From the NCBI GenBank assembly GCA_903879715.1, contig CAIRMR010000173.1, forward strand, positions 27,524-91,523: a stretch of DNA of 64,000 bases. The letters run 5' to 3'. This stretch comes from an uncultured Bacteroidales bacterium. GTDB taxonomy: Bacteria; Bacteroidota; Bacteroidia; Bacteroidales; UBA4417. Below are positions 53,681-62,578 of the stretch, piece by piece. Under the pieces are notes generated by a model, which saw only the letters and a list, made by a program, of their open reading frames with translations, searched no databases and was not told the origin of the DNA. The position numbers were made by a program, and so were the translations under genes. The stretch's first letter is position 1; each line of letters begins with the position of its first letter.

Positions 53681-53842
53681 CCCCGACCTGAAGGTCGGGG
53701 CAATAAATTCCCTTTTTAACGATTTCCGATTCTCTTTTTTCATTCTTTAATCCCCGCCCTGAAGGCCGGGGCAATTGATTCCTTTTTTAACGATTTCCGA
53801 TTCTCTTTTTTCATTCTTTAATCCCCGACCTGAAGGTCGGGG
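53681..53842. repeat. Three hairpins in a 71-nt-period tandem array
   Basis: CCCCGACCTGAAGGTCGGGG occurs at 53681-53700 and 53823-53842. A variant with a C-C mismatch (CCCCGCCC..GGCCGGGG) lies at 53752-53771. The spacers between them (GATTTCCGATTCTC TTTTTTCATTC type) are also repeated, so the whole 71-nt unit is tandem. The 8-bp stems with a TGAA loop are stable and could act as RNA hairpins between hydA and the kinase gene. Confidence 0.88.
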
Positions 53843-53870
53843 CAATTGATTCCCTTTTTATATGATTTCT

Positions 53871-53934
53871 TATTAACTATTTTCTATTAACTATTTTCTA
53901 TTAGCCATTTTCTATTAACCATTTTCTATTAACT
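53871..53934. repeat. Tandem TTAACTATTTTCTA words
   Basis: About five copies of a 14-nt unit, TTAACTATTTTCTA, with small changes (TTAGCCATTTTCTA, TTAACCATTTTCTA). It ends just before the hydA stop codon. The same word recurs in at least six other gaps of the window. Confidence 0.85.
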
Positions 53935-53940
53935 CTCCAA

Positions 53941-55665
53941 CTACTTCATCACTTCTCTTTCCTCATAGGTTGTATAAAGATGCATCAGGCTCAACTCACT
54001 GCCAGGTTCTTTCAAAAACGAGTTATAAACCGATTGTAGTGAAGCGTTTTGATGAGCAAAGCGGTTCGATTCCTTTTCATCAAGCTCATAAATGGATTTT
54101 GCCCTGGCTTTTATGTTATTTTTCTCGGGATGAATGGGTTGTCCGCCACCACCAACGCAGCCGCCCTCGCATGCCATTACTTCGATGTAATGGATATCAG
54201 TCCTTCCTTTTTGTATTTCGGAAATCAGAGGCTCGACATTCCCAATGCCGTTCACAACAGCAAAACCGAGTTTATATTCTCCAATTTTCACGAAATATTC
54301 CTTGCGTCCTTTACCGGATCTGAGTTCCTGAATTTTTAGCTGTGTGGTTTCCTTACCTGTTATTAAAAAATGAAGAGTCCGGATCATTGCTTCGGTAAGT
54401 CCACCGCTTACTGCAAGCATTTTTCCTGCTGTACTGCGCGATTGATATGGCTGATCCGATAATTCAGGTTCAACCTGTTCGATATCAATTCCATTTAACC
54501 TGATTAACCTGGCGAGCTCACGGGTTGTAAGTACGAGGTCAACATCGGTAATTCCCTTGTGAGTCATTTGCTCACGTTGTGATTCAAATTTCTTGGCAAT
54601 ACAAGGCATTGCCGACACAGAATAAATATCATCTGCTGACATTCCAGCCAATGGAGCGAAGTGATTTGAAACCAGCGCTCCAAGCATTTGTTGTGGTGAC
54701 TTGCAAGCTGATACATTCTCAAGTAAATCAGGATGAGTTTGTTCTGCATATTTTATCCATGCAGGGCAGCAACTTGAAAACATGGGAAGCAATTTGCCAA
54801 ACTTCAATCGACTGTAAAACTCCGTTGCCTGTTCAGTAATCATTAAATCAGCACCGAATGAGGTATCAAATACATAATCGAATCCAAGTTTACGCAAGGC
54901 TGCATACATCACGCCTTCAATATCTTTTCCTGCACGTAAACCAAACTCTTCTGCAAGCGTAACCGAAAGTGTCGGTGAACATTGAATTACCGTTTTCACC
55001 TCAGGGTTATGAAGTGCATCCTGAAGTAAGGCCGGATATTGCTTTTCAGCCAGCGCACCTGTAGGACAAACCATTACACATTGCCCGCAATTGATGCAAC
55101 TGGAAAGGTTCATTCCTTTATTGAAAGCCGGTCCAACCTGTGTTTTATTTCCTCGACCAATGAATTCAAGAGCAGTTATTTTTTGTATTTCTTCACAAAC
55201 CCTGATACAACGTCCGCATAAAATACACTTAGCCGGATCACGCAATAAACTGGCACTCGATGGGTCCGTTTTGTATTTGTTTTTCTTACCATAGAAACGT
55301 CGTTCACGTACATTCAGGTCTTCAGCAAGTTTCTGCAGCTCGCAATTGCCGTTGCGTTCACAATAAAGACAATCGTCGGGATGATTACTAAGTAATAATT
55401 CGGTATTTGTTTTGCGGGCTTTGATGACACGTGGCGAGTGAGTACGGACTTTCATCCATTCCTCTACGGGATGCGAACAAGCAGGAATAAGTCCCTGCCT
55501 GCCTTCAACTTCAACCACGCACATGCGGCACGCGCCAGATGGCAGTAAATCTTTTATATGACACAGAGTAGGAACTTTTATTCCATTCCTCTCCAATGCC
55601 ATAAGCAAGGTATCTTCCCGCCTGGCTTTTATGGTTTTACCGTTAACTTCTATATCGAATAGCAT
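53941..55665 (-). CDS. hydA: [FeFe] hydrogenase catalytic subunit HydA
   Basis: Catalytic subunit of a trimeric NADH-linked, probably electron-bifurcating [FeFe] hydrogenase. The 574-aa protein has an N-terminal [2Fe-2S] domain (CHIKDLLPSGACRMC), the His-ligated [4Fe-4S] site (HPDDCLYCERNGNC), and two [4Fe-4S] sites (CILCGRCIRVC, CINCGQCVMVC). The full H-cluster motifs are present: FSSCCPAW, MPCIAKKFE and MACEGGCVGGGGQP, including the proton-relay Cys. This is a complete catalytic enzyme, unlike the two hydrogenase-like proteins nearby. It follows hydB after 168 nt of repeat-filled spacer. Confidence 0.97.
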   Translation of the reverse strand: MLFDIEVNGKTIKARREDTLLMALERNGIKVPTLCHIKDLLPSGACRMCVVEVEGRQGLIPACSHPVEEWMKVRTHSPRVIKARKTNTELLLSNHPDDCLYCERNGNCELQKLAEDLNVRERRFYGKKNKYKTDPSSASLLRDPAKCILCGRCIRVCEEIQKITALEFIGRGNKTQVGPAFNKGMNLSSCINCGQCVMVCPTGALAEKQYPALLQDALHNPEVKTVIQCSPTLSVTLAEEFGLRAGKDIEGVMYAALRKLGFDYVFDTSFGADLMITEQATEFYSRLKFGKLLPMFSSCCPAWIKYAEQTHPDLLENVSACKSPQQMLGALVSNHFAPLAGMSADDIYSVSAMPCIAKKFESQREQMTHKGITDVDLVLTTRELARLIRLNGIDIEQVEPELSDQPYQSRSTAGKMLAVSGGLTEAMIRTLHFLITGKETTQLKIQELRSGKGRKEYFVKIGEYKLGFAVVNGIGNVEPLISEIQKGRTDIHYIEVMACEGGCVGGGGQPIHPEKNNIKARAKSIYELDEKESNRFAHQNASLQSVYNSFLKEPGSELSLMHLYTTYEEREVMK

Positions 55666-55689
55666 ACTTTTTTTGATAAATTCAATTGA

Positions 55690-55833
55690 ATGAAATGCGT
55701 TAATTTATTAATGTGATAATGTGCTAATTTCAGACAAAACCTTGATTTGAAAGATTTTGATTTAATCAATTACCAACTACTCAAATTATACCATTTTCGT
55801 ATTATCACATTATCTAATTAGCTAATTATCAAA
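55690..55833. repeat. AATTATCAAATTATCACATT word spacer
   Basis: The gap between hydB and hydA is made of words such as GTGATAATGTGCTAATTT and ATTATCACATTATC, with TAATTAGCTAATTATC, which partly pair as inverted repeats. No separate promoter is evident, so hydA is probably read from the hydC promoter. Confidence 0.5.
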
Positions 55834-57765
55834 TTATTTCAATTTTACAGCCACAAACTTGCAAACATCAAAGCAAATCCCACAACCAATACATTTTTCC
55901 TCAATTATAAAATGGGGTTGCCTAGGTTGCCCGACTATTGCATTCGAAGGACATTTGCGGAGGCAGGCTACACAACCTATACATTTGTCAACATCTATGT
56001 AAAACAGGCGTAATTCTTTACAAACGCCAGCCCTGCATTTGCGATCGAAAACATGTTCTTCAAACTCGTCTCTAAACCATTTCATCGCGCTTAACAAAGG
56101 ATTTGGCGCGGTTTGTCCCAATCCACAAAGAGATGTATCCCTGATAACTTCTGAAAGATCAGTCAATTGGATTATCCCTTTAAACCTTTCGAGAACTTCA
56201 AATCCGGATTCACCGGTTGGTCTGCGGGTAATATTTTCCAGTATTTCGTGTATTCGCCTTGTTCCTTCGCGACACGGGATACATTTTCCACAACTTTCCT
56301 TCTGCAGAAAATTCATGAAAAACTTGGCAATATCCACCATACAAGTGTCTTCATCCATTACAATCATTCCACCGGAACCAATTATTGCGCCTTCGTTCCA
56401 TAACGATTCGTAACCGACAGTAAGATCAAGCTGCGATGCAGGAAGGCAACTTCCTGAAGGACCACCTATCTGAACAGCCTTAAAATCCTTGCCATCTTTT
56501 ACTCCACCTGCTATTTTAAAAATGATATCTCTGATTTTAGTCCCCATTGGTACTTCAACCAACCCGGTTATCATAGCTTTACCAGAAATTGCAAAGACTT
56601 TGGTGCCTCTTGCTTCGGGAATACCTATTTCATTAAAATGCAGAGGACCATGACGTAGTATAAAGGGAATATTTGCAAGTGTTTCAACATTATTAATTAC
56701 AGTTGGTTTACCAAATAGTCCTTCAATAGCGGGATAAGGTGGTTTCGGTCTTGGCATACCACGTTTTCCTTCAATGCTGTTAATAAGGGCTGTTTCCTCA
56801 CCACAAACAAATGCGCCAGGGCCTTTTACCAAAGTTATTTTAAAATCAACACCACTTTCGAATATGTTGTAACCAATGAATCCATAGTCTTTCAATTGAT
56901 TGATGGCCTGATTAAGCATGAAGTAAGCCTGGCTGTATTCATCCATCACATAAATATACGCTTTGGTTGCCCCGATAGCATAAGAGGTTATTGCAATTCC
57001 TTCGAGCAGCAAATGCGGGTCTCCTTCGATAACAGCTCGGTCCATAAATGCCCCGGGGTCACTTTCAGCAGCATTACAAATAAGGTATTTCTGATCACTT
57101 ACCGTATTATGAGCCATCATCCATTTCTCACCGGTATGATAACCACCACCTCCCCTGCCACGCAACCCACTCTGATCAACTATATTACATATTTTTTCAC
57201 TTGTGTAATTCCGAATACATTTCAGGTAAGTCTGATAACCACCACGGGCAATATAATCAGATATTGAATCAGGATTACTGATACCACAATTTGCCAAAAC
57301 AATACGATGCTGCAATTTAAAAAATGGCAACTCATTGATTAATGGCACATTGTCCCACCTATTATGCCACTTGTTACTGAACTGACCTAATACATTTTCG
57401 TTAGGAACCTCACTGTTAAAAATATCATCCAGCAAAGTTTCAACCCGTTCATGAGTTATATTTTTGAACGATATTCTGGCTTTTCCCGGCAATTGAATAT
57501 CAACGAGTGGCTCGTATGAACAAAGCCCGATGCAGCCAACCTGGACAACTTCGGCCTTAATATTTTTCTCTTCTAGATAACTGTTTACTGCAGCAAAGGT
57601 TTCATTGGCTCCTGCAACTTTTCCGCAAGTGCCTGATCCAATATAAACTACAGGAATATTTACAGTATCATGCCTGAGTAGGGCCAATGCATCAGTTACT
57701 TCACGCTGAGTAAGGTCTGCTTTGACTGCAAGTACTTTTTCAATTAAGAATTGTTTCTCGTCCAT
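55834..57765 (-). CDS. hydB: Flavoprotein NADH-binding subunit HydB
   Basis: NuoF-like subunit that exchanges electrons between NAD(H) and the hydrogenase. The 643-aa protein has an N-terminal thioredoxin-like [2Fe-2S] domain (GSGTCGK, GCIGLC). The NuoF core has the FMN/NADH glycine loop GLRGRGGGGYHTG and CNAAESDPGAFMDR. An SLBB-type segment follows, then a [4Fe-4S] site ESCGKCIPCREG with its fourth Cys in TSLCGLG. A C-terminal two-cluster ferredoxin domain (CIGCVACLRKC, CIGCGICFDVC) is typical of HydB of the bifurcating type. It starts 15 nt after hydC. Confidence 0.96.
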   Translation of the reverse strand: MDEKQFLIEKVLAVKADLTQREVTDALALLRHDTVNIPVVYIGSGTCGKVAGANETFAAVNSYLEEKNIKAEVVQVGCIGLCSYEPLVDIQLPGKARISFKNITHERVETLLDDIFNSEVPNENVLGQFSNKWHNRWDNVPLINELPFFKLQHRIVLANCGISNPDSISDYIARGGYQTYLKCIRNYTSEKICNIVDQSGLRGRGGGGYHTGEKWMMAHNTVSDQKYLICNAAESDPGAFMDRAVIEGDPHLLLEGIAITSYAIGATKAYIYVMDEYSQAYFMLNQAINQLKDYGFIGYNIFESGVDFKITLVKGPGAFVCGEETALINSIEGKRGMPRPKPPYPAIEGLFGKPTVINNVETLANIPFILRHGPLHFNEIGIPEARGTKVFAISGKAMITGLVEVPMGTKIRDIIFKIAGGVKDGKDFKAVQIGGPSGSCLPASQLDLTVGYESLWNEGAIIGSGGMIVMDEDTCMVDIAKFFMNFLQKESCGKCIPCREGTRRIHEILENITRRPTGESGFEVLERFKGIIQLTDLSEVIRDTSLCGLGQTAPNPLLSAMKWFRDEFEEHVFDRKCRAGVCKELRLFYIDVDKCIGCVACLRKCPSNAIVGQPRQPHFIIEEKCIGCGICFDVCKFVAVKLK

Positions 57766-57780
57766 GGAGTAAAGCCGGAG

Positions 57781-58242
57781 TTAAATAGTACTTCTGTAAA
57801 AATTGATTATTTGAGCAATATCCTGAATCGCAATTGCTGTCTTAAATTCACCATTAACATTCATCACCGGTGCCGATCCGCAAGCACCCATACAACTAAC
57901 TGCTTCCAGACTGAATCGTCCGTCACGCGAAGTCTGGCCTTCTTTCAGATTAAGTACCCTTTCAACTTCCCTTAAAATACTTAATGAACCATGCATATGG
58001 CATGAAGTCCCCCGGCAAACTTTGATATGAAATTTACCTTTCTGAACAAATCTGAATTGATCGTAGAAAGTTGCAATTCCATATACTTTGCTCGAAGGAA
58101 GTTTAATATGTTGTCCAACCCTCAGGATTGCTTCTTCATTCAGGTATCCAAATTCAATTTGAATATCCTGAAGCAAGGGCAATAACGATTCACGCGATCC
58201 TGCTTTATACCTGCTGATAATTTCGTCGAGAGAAGCCTGCAT
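57781..58242 (-). CDS. hydC: NuoE-like [2Fe-2S] subunit HydC
   Basis: A 153-aa thioredoxin-fold subunit that holds the [2Fe-2S] cluster linking to HydB. A helical N-terminal part (IEFGYLNEEAILRVGQHI, YGIATFYDQFRF) comes first, then the cluster Cys in VCRGTSCHMHGS and CMGACGSAPVMNVNG. It is the first gene of the hydCBA run. A Rex-type site (58316-58333) and an exact -7 box lie upstream. Confidence 0.95.
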   Translation of the reverse strand: MQASLDEIISRYKAGSRESLLPLLQDIQIEFGYLNEEAILRVGQHIKLPSSKVYGIATFYDQFRFVQKGKFHIKVCRGTSCHMHGSLSILREVERVLNLKEGQTSRDGRFSLEAVSCMGACGSAPVMNVNGEFKTAIAIQDIAQIINFYRSTI

Positions 58243-58278
58243 CTGCTAATAAAGATTAAATTGTCATATTGCTGAGTA

Positions 58279-58286
58279 CAAAAATA
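58279..58286 (-). promoter_or_regulatory. Putative -7 box of the hydCBA promoter
   Basis: Reads TATTTTTG on the - strand, an exact TAnnTTTG match, 36 nt before the hydC start. The Rex-type site lies about 30 nt further upstream. Confidence 0.5.
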
Positions 58287-58315
58287 ATGTATTGGTTTTT
58301 AATAACTATTATTTA

Positions 58316-58333
58316 TTGTTAAAAAAATAACAA
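58316..58333. promoter_or_regulatory. Rex operator candidate upstream of hydCBA
   Basis: TTGTTAAAAAAATAACAA is a palindrome that differs from the Rex consensus TTGTTAAnnnnTTAACAA at one base. It lies in the divergent gap, 74 nt upstream of hydC and about 105 nt upstream of the ferredoxin-like gene at 58438, so it could control both directions. Confidence 0.75.
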
Positions 58334-58437
58334 TGTTATTCCATTAACAGTGAATTTTGATATCCAATAATATCTATATTTGTTATCTGAACGAAACTTT
58401 CTTCTTTTGCAGACTAAAAAACAGAATATCCAGAACA

Positions 58438-58698
58438 ATGGAAATCAAAAATAAAGAAGTTGTTATTTGCCTCGGAAGTTCTTGCTTTGCAAGGGGCAAT
58501 AAGCAATTAGTGAAAATAGTCAACGATTACCTGCGAGACCGCAACCTGCTGAATGAAGTACGTTTTCATGGTGAAAGATGCTTCGGACAATGCGCCGTTG
58601 GTCCTTCACTTAAACTGGATGGGATATTAAAGGAAAGACTGGATGAAGATTCGGTAATCGCTGTTCTGGATGAGTTTTTTGAGACAGTCGGGAAATGA
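58438..58698 (+). CDS. Small thioredoxin-like [2Fe-2S] ferredoxin (NuoE-type)
   Basis: An 86-aa protein that is just the [2Fe-2S] thioredoxin-like domain of NuoE/HydC. It has the four Cys as CLGSSC and CFGQC, and GPSLKLDG where HydC has its APVMNVNG. No signal peptide. I use the ATG at 58438 rather than an upstream start, because upstream residues do not fit the fold. Divergent from hydC and upstream of the hydrogenase-like/PAS and SpoIIE genes. It could carry electrons between HydABC and the sensor proteins, or serve as a sensor subunit. Confidence 0.85.
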   Translation: MEIKNKEVVICLGSSCFARGNKQLVKIVNDYLRDRNLLNEVRFHGERCFGQCAVGPSLKLDGILKERLDEDSVIAVLDEFFETVGK

Positions 58699-58904
58699 AA
58701 GGATTTCAAGTTTCAGTTTTTATGTTTAATAGTTTTATTTAATCTAAGCATACCGGATATTGTGTTTCAAATTCGGAAATTAAATAGAAGCACGATAAAC
58801 GAATAACTAAAAACGATTAACTATTTTCCATTAACGATTAACTGATTTATTGATTATCAAAATTAGTTAGAATAATTTGCAGCCAAATAATTAAAAATCA
58901 AAAG

Positions 58905-60761
58905 ATGCAAGCACCTCTCGTTTTTATAGAAGAAGATAACTGTAAGGTTTGCTATGCCTGTGTCCGGGTTTGCCCGGTTAAAGCAATTGAACTTCGGCCC
59001 TCCAGTGATATCCCATATATTCAGCCTGACAAATGCATTGGTTGCGGAAATTGCCTTGAAGTTTGTTCGCCCCGGGCTATAAAATATTATGATTCTAAAC
59101 CAGCGGTAAATGGCCTTTTAAAATCAGAATTCAAAGTTGTTGCACTGATTGATCCCAGTATTTCCGCTGAATTTGATGATATAACCGATTACCGGAAATT
59201 TGTTAGAATGCTGCATGAAATGGGTTTTGATTATGTTCATGATGTAGCTTTCGGAGTCGACCTGGTTGCAAAAGAATATAACGAACTGGTATCAAACTTT
59301 TTAGGGAAATACTATATACTTACCAATTGCCCTCCTATTGTTTCATTAATTGAAAAATATTTCCCACAACTAATTGATAACCTTGCTCCTATTGTAAATC
59401 CAATGATTGCTAATACCAAAGTGTTGAGGGAATTGTATGGCCCCGAAATTAAAGTGGTGTTTATAGGACCATGCATAGGAGCTAAAGAAGAAGCAGACAG
59501 GTTTGAAGGCAATTCTAAAGTTGACGAAGTTTTAACTTTCGCTGAATTGCGCGAAATGTTCGATCAGAACGGAATAAAAGAGAGCACAATAGAATTTTCG
59601 GAATTTGACGAACCCCGGGGATATAAGGGATATTTATACCCGATCAGTACAGGAATCATACAGGCAGCAGGCCTCAACCAGGATTTACTATCAGGAACAG
59701 TAGTTACTGCCGATGGGAAAGACAGGATACTCGCAGCTATTAACCAATTTGAGCAAGGCATTGATTACATCCAGAAGCATTTTAACATGTTCTATTGCGA
59801 AGGCTGTATGATGGGTCCCGGAATGAAGCCTGGTGGTAAAAAATATAACAGGCAAACCCTGACCCGGGTTTACGCAGCAAAAAGATTGAAGGACTTTAAC
59901 ATGGCAAAATGGAACCATGATCTGAAACAATATCAGAACCTGGATTTTAAACGTGAATTTAAGGCTAATGATCAGCGCTTGCCCGATCCACCGGAGGAAA
60001 AAGTTGAAGAAGTATTAAAAATCATAGAGAAAAATGAGAACGCGGAAAACCTGGGATGTAAAGCGTGCGGATATGAAACATGCCGTGATTTTGCCATAGA
60101 TGTTGCCAGTGGAATTACCCGGCCTGATATGTGTATTATGCATTCGCTGAAAAGCAAACAGGAATACATCCGATCGCTGAAACATAGTAATGATAAACTA
60201 GCCAAAACCCAGCAGGCTTTGCAAAACTCCGAGAAACGGGCATTGGCTGAAAAACAGTTAGCCCAGGAAGCACTCGAGACGTCTCAGACCATGTTGCACA
60301 AGCTTCCTACCGCTGTAGTAATTGTGGATGATAACATGAAAATCATTGGATCCAATGAGAGTTTTGTAACCATATTAGGCGAAGAGGCCGCTGAAATCAA
60401 CGAAATAATTCCCGGTTTGCTAGGCGCAGATCTGAAGACGTTGCTTCCGGTTCAGTTTTATAAATTGTTTGCTTATGTGATCAGCAGCAATGATGATGTA
60501 ATCGGGCGTGATGTGCATTTAAATGATAAATTGTTGAATGTGACAATTTTCAGCATTAAGAAAAACAAAATTGTCGGTGCTGTGATCAGGGATATGTATA
60601 TGCCTGAGGTACGCAAAGAGGAAGTGATAAACCGCGTCACCGAAGTGATCGAACAAAACCTTGATTTAGTACAGCAGATCGCTTTCCTTTTAGGTGAAGG
60701 AGCGGCAAAAACCGAGAAAATGCTGAATTCGATAATTGAATCGCATAAGAGTAAGGAATAA
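58905..60761 (+). CDS. [FeFe]-hydrogenase-like sensor with PAS domain
   Basis: A 618-aa cytoplasmic protein. Domains: two [4Fe-4S] motifs (C13KVCYACVRVC, CIGCGNCLEVC); a hydrogenase-like domain (about 75-340); a Fes-type [4Fe-4S] motif (GCKACGYETCRDFA...C, about 385-415); a coiled coil (about 420-466); a PAS domain (LPTAVVIVDDNMKIIGSNE, about 468-570); and a helical tail. L1 reads TNCPPI, L2 GPCIGAKEEA and L3 YCEGCMMGPG, so the proton-relay Cys and the L2 Lys spacing are lost. This points to a sensor rather than a catalytic hydrogenase. The next gene codes for a SpoIIE phosphatase, the likely output partner. Similar in layout to the 51531 kinase, but with PAS in place of the kinase. Confidence 0.87.
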   Translation: MQAPLVFIEEDNCKVCYACVRVCPVKAIELRPSSDIPYIQPDKCIGCGNCLEVCSPRAIKYYDSKPAVNGLLKSEFKVVALIDPSISAEFDDITDYRKFVRMLHEMGFDYVHDVAFGVDLVAKEYNELVSNFLGKYYILTNCPPIVSLIEKYFPQLIDNLAPIVNPMIANTKVLRELYGPEIKVVFIGPCIGAKEEADRFEGNSKVDEVLTFAELREMFDQNGIKESTIEFSEFDEPRGYKGYLYPISTGIIQAAGLNQDLLSGTVVTADGKDRILAAINQFEQGIDYIQKHFNMFYCEGCMMGPGMKPGGKKYNRQTLTRVYAAKRLKDFNMAKWNHDLKQYQNLDFKREFKANDQRLPDPPEEKVEEVLKIIEKNENAENLGCKACGYETCRDFAIDVASGITRPDMCIMHSLKSKQEYIRSLKHSNDKLAKTQQALQNSEKRALAEKQLAQEALETSQTMLHKLPTAVVIVDDNMKIIGSNESFVTILGEEAAEINEIIPGLLGADLKTLLPVQFYKLFAYVISSNDDVIGRDVHLNDKLLNVTIFSIKKNKIVGAVIRDMYMPEVRKEEVINRVTEVIEQNLDLVQQIAFLLGEGAAKTEKMLNSIIESHKSKE

Positions 60762-60884
60762 GAAAAGTTCTGATTTCAGTAGTTCAAGGGTTCAAATGCC
60801 TTCAGCATTCAAAGTTATAGGTACACGAAACTTGAAACCTGAAACTAATTATTAAACACGACAAAACCTTGTAAAATAATACAG

Positions 60885-62072
60885 ATGAGTGAAGGACAAT
60901 TTTATGTGGAAGTAAATACCGTGCAGAAGAATCACGACCTGGAACGGATATGCGGCGATAAGTTCCTTTCTCAACGTATTTATGAGGAGAACAGAATCAT
61001 TGCCGTACTATCTGATGGCATGGGACACGGAGTGAAAGCAAGTATGCTATCAACGCTTACAGCTACAATGGCATTAAAATTTGCCGAGGAGCATAAGGAT
61101 GTTAAAAAGATAGCTGAGATTATAATGAATACCTTGCCAGTATGCAGCGAGCGGCAAATGAGCTATTCCACATTTACGATTGCCGATATAGACATTGACG
61201 GGGAGACACGAATACTCGAATACGACAATCCTCAGACAATCGTTTTACGTGGAAATACACAGATTGATCCGGGCTGGAAGTATATCACACTTGATTCGGA
61301 AAAAAACGCAGGTAAAGAACTCAGAACCTGTTCATTCAAGCATCAGAAAGAAGACCGGATCATTATTTGTTCTGATGGTGTTCCTCAATCAGGGATGGGC
61401 AGTCCGAAATTCCCTTTTGGCTGGGGTATTGAAAACCTCGAACACTATGTTCATCAGCTGGTTAGCGCCGATTTAACTATTTCAGCAACACAACTTGCTG
61501 CCAAAGTGGTAAATATGGCTAATATTAACGATAATTATCATCCGAAGGATGATACATCCTGTGCCGTTATTTACTTCCGCGATCCCCGCAAACTATTGTT
61601 ATGCACCGGCCCTCCTTATGAAGAAGTGAATGATGTTACTTTAGGTGAAGCCGTTAAACAATTCGAAGGTAAAAAGATAATTTGTGGTGCAACAACTGGT
61701 GATATTGTTTCAAGACAGTTGGAATTACCTATAGTTGACAGTTTTGAATTTGACGATCCCGACTTACCCCCGATCTCATTTATGGAAGGCATTGACCTGG
61801 TAACTGAAGGAATTCTTACGCTGGGAAAAGTATCGGATTTATTGAAAAAATATTCTCCAAGACTGAAACTCGGGAAAGGACCTGCTGACCAGATCGTGCG
61901 GTTACTTCTCGATAGTGACGAGATTCATTTTATTATAGGCACCCGAATTAATATTGCCCACCAGGATCCTAACTTGCCCGTGGATCTTGAAATCAGGCGG
62001 ACTGTCGTAAAGCGGATAAAGCGTACTCTGGAAGAGAAATTCCTGAAAGAAGTGAAGATAAAGTATATTTAA
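60885..62072 (+). CDS. SpoIIE-type PP2C serine phosphatase
   Basis: A 395-aa soluble phosphatase. The PP2C/SpoIIE domain (about 1-235) shows the metal Asp motif VLSDGMGHGVKASMLS, YSTFTIADIDIDG, IICSDGVPQSGMG and HPKDDTSCAVIYF. A C-terminal region of about 150 residues (KIICGATTGDIVSRQL onward) has no family I recognise and may be a partner-binding domain. It follows the hydrogenase-like/PAS gene by 123 nt on the same strand. Expected to dephosphorylate a Ser/Thr-phosphorylated switch protein such as an anti-sigma-antagonist; none is encoded in the window. Confidence 0.85.
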   Translation: MSEGQFYVEVNTVQKNHDLERICGDKFLSQRIYEENRIIAVLSDGMGHGVKASMLSTLTATMALKFAEEHKDVKKIAEIIMNTLPVCSERQMSYSTFTIADIDIDGETRILEYDNPQTIVLRGNTQIDPGWKYITLDSEKNAGKELRTCSFKHQKEDRIIICSDGVPQSGMGSPKFPFGWGIENLEHYVHQLVSADLTISATQLAAKVVNMANINDNYHPKDDTSCAVIYFRDPRKLLLCTGPPYEEVNDVTLGEAVKQFEGKKIICGATTGDIVSRQLELPIVDSFEFDDPDLPPISFMEGIDLVTEGILTLGKVSDLLKKYSPRLKLGKGPADQIVRLLLDSDEIHFIIGTRINIAHQDPNLPVDLEIRRTVVKRIKRTLEEKFLKEVKIKYI

Positions 62073-62089
62073 AGTGCTACAAGGGGATA

Positions 62090-62458
62090 CTAGTTATTCG
62101 TTATTAGTGATTCACTATTTTCTATTTCTTCCTTTTTCTTCCTTTCAATAAAAAATCTTGCCATCGGCCTGTTTTTTGAAGTCTGATCTACGATTTGAAA
62201 TCCTGCTCTCTCAAAGGATTTGTATAACCCGATTCAGGTAAAAGAATCAGGAAGTTTTTCCTGCATTGGAATTGCTGGATACGCTTCAATTGTTTTGATG
62301 CCAAATACTTTAGCATATCGAATTTGTCTTTTCAACAGTTCACCAGAAACCCCATTCCGTCTAAAGTTTTTATGTTTAAAGAAACATGGAGATGACCATA
62401 CATTTTTATTATCAATACGTTTATGAACAACTTCGTGGCAATAAGATAGCTCTCCAAT
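62090..62458 (-). pseudogene. Decayed GNAT acetyltransferase
   Basis: One - strand frame gives a clear GNAT acetyltransferase C-terminal part. It starts IGELSYCHEVVHKR, then NVWSSPCFFKHKNFRRNGVSG (the acetyl-CoA loop region), YAKVFGIKTIEAYPAIP, and finally GLYKSFERAGFQIVDQTSKNRP. A TGA interrupts it where relatives have Trp (SFT*IG). A TAA just before IGEL cuts it off from any N-terminal part. The start and first domain are gone. It lies between the SpoIIE gene and the porin-like gene. Confidence 0.8.
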
Positions 62459-62578
62459 TTATAATCATTCTTACTATCAAATTTACATACATTTGCCGGC
62501 TTTTCAGTAATGGCTTCCGAAACGAATATTTTGATTTTAACTCCTTAATAATAATAATCTTAAGTAATTTTAGCTTTA

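Noticed and set aside
53681..53842. Possible CRISPR array (regularly spaced palindromes)
   Set aside because: Only three copies, the spacers are themselves repeated, and no cas genes are present.
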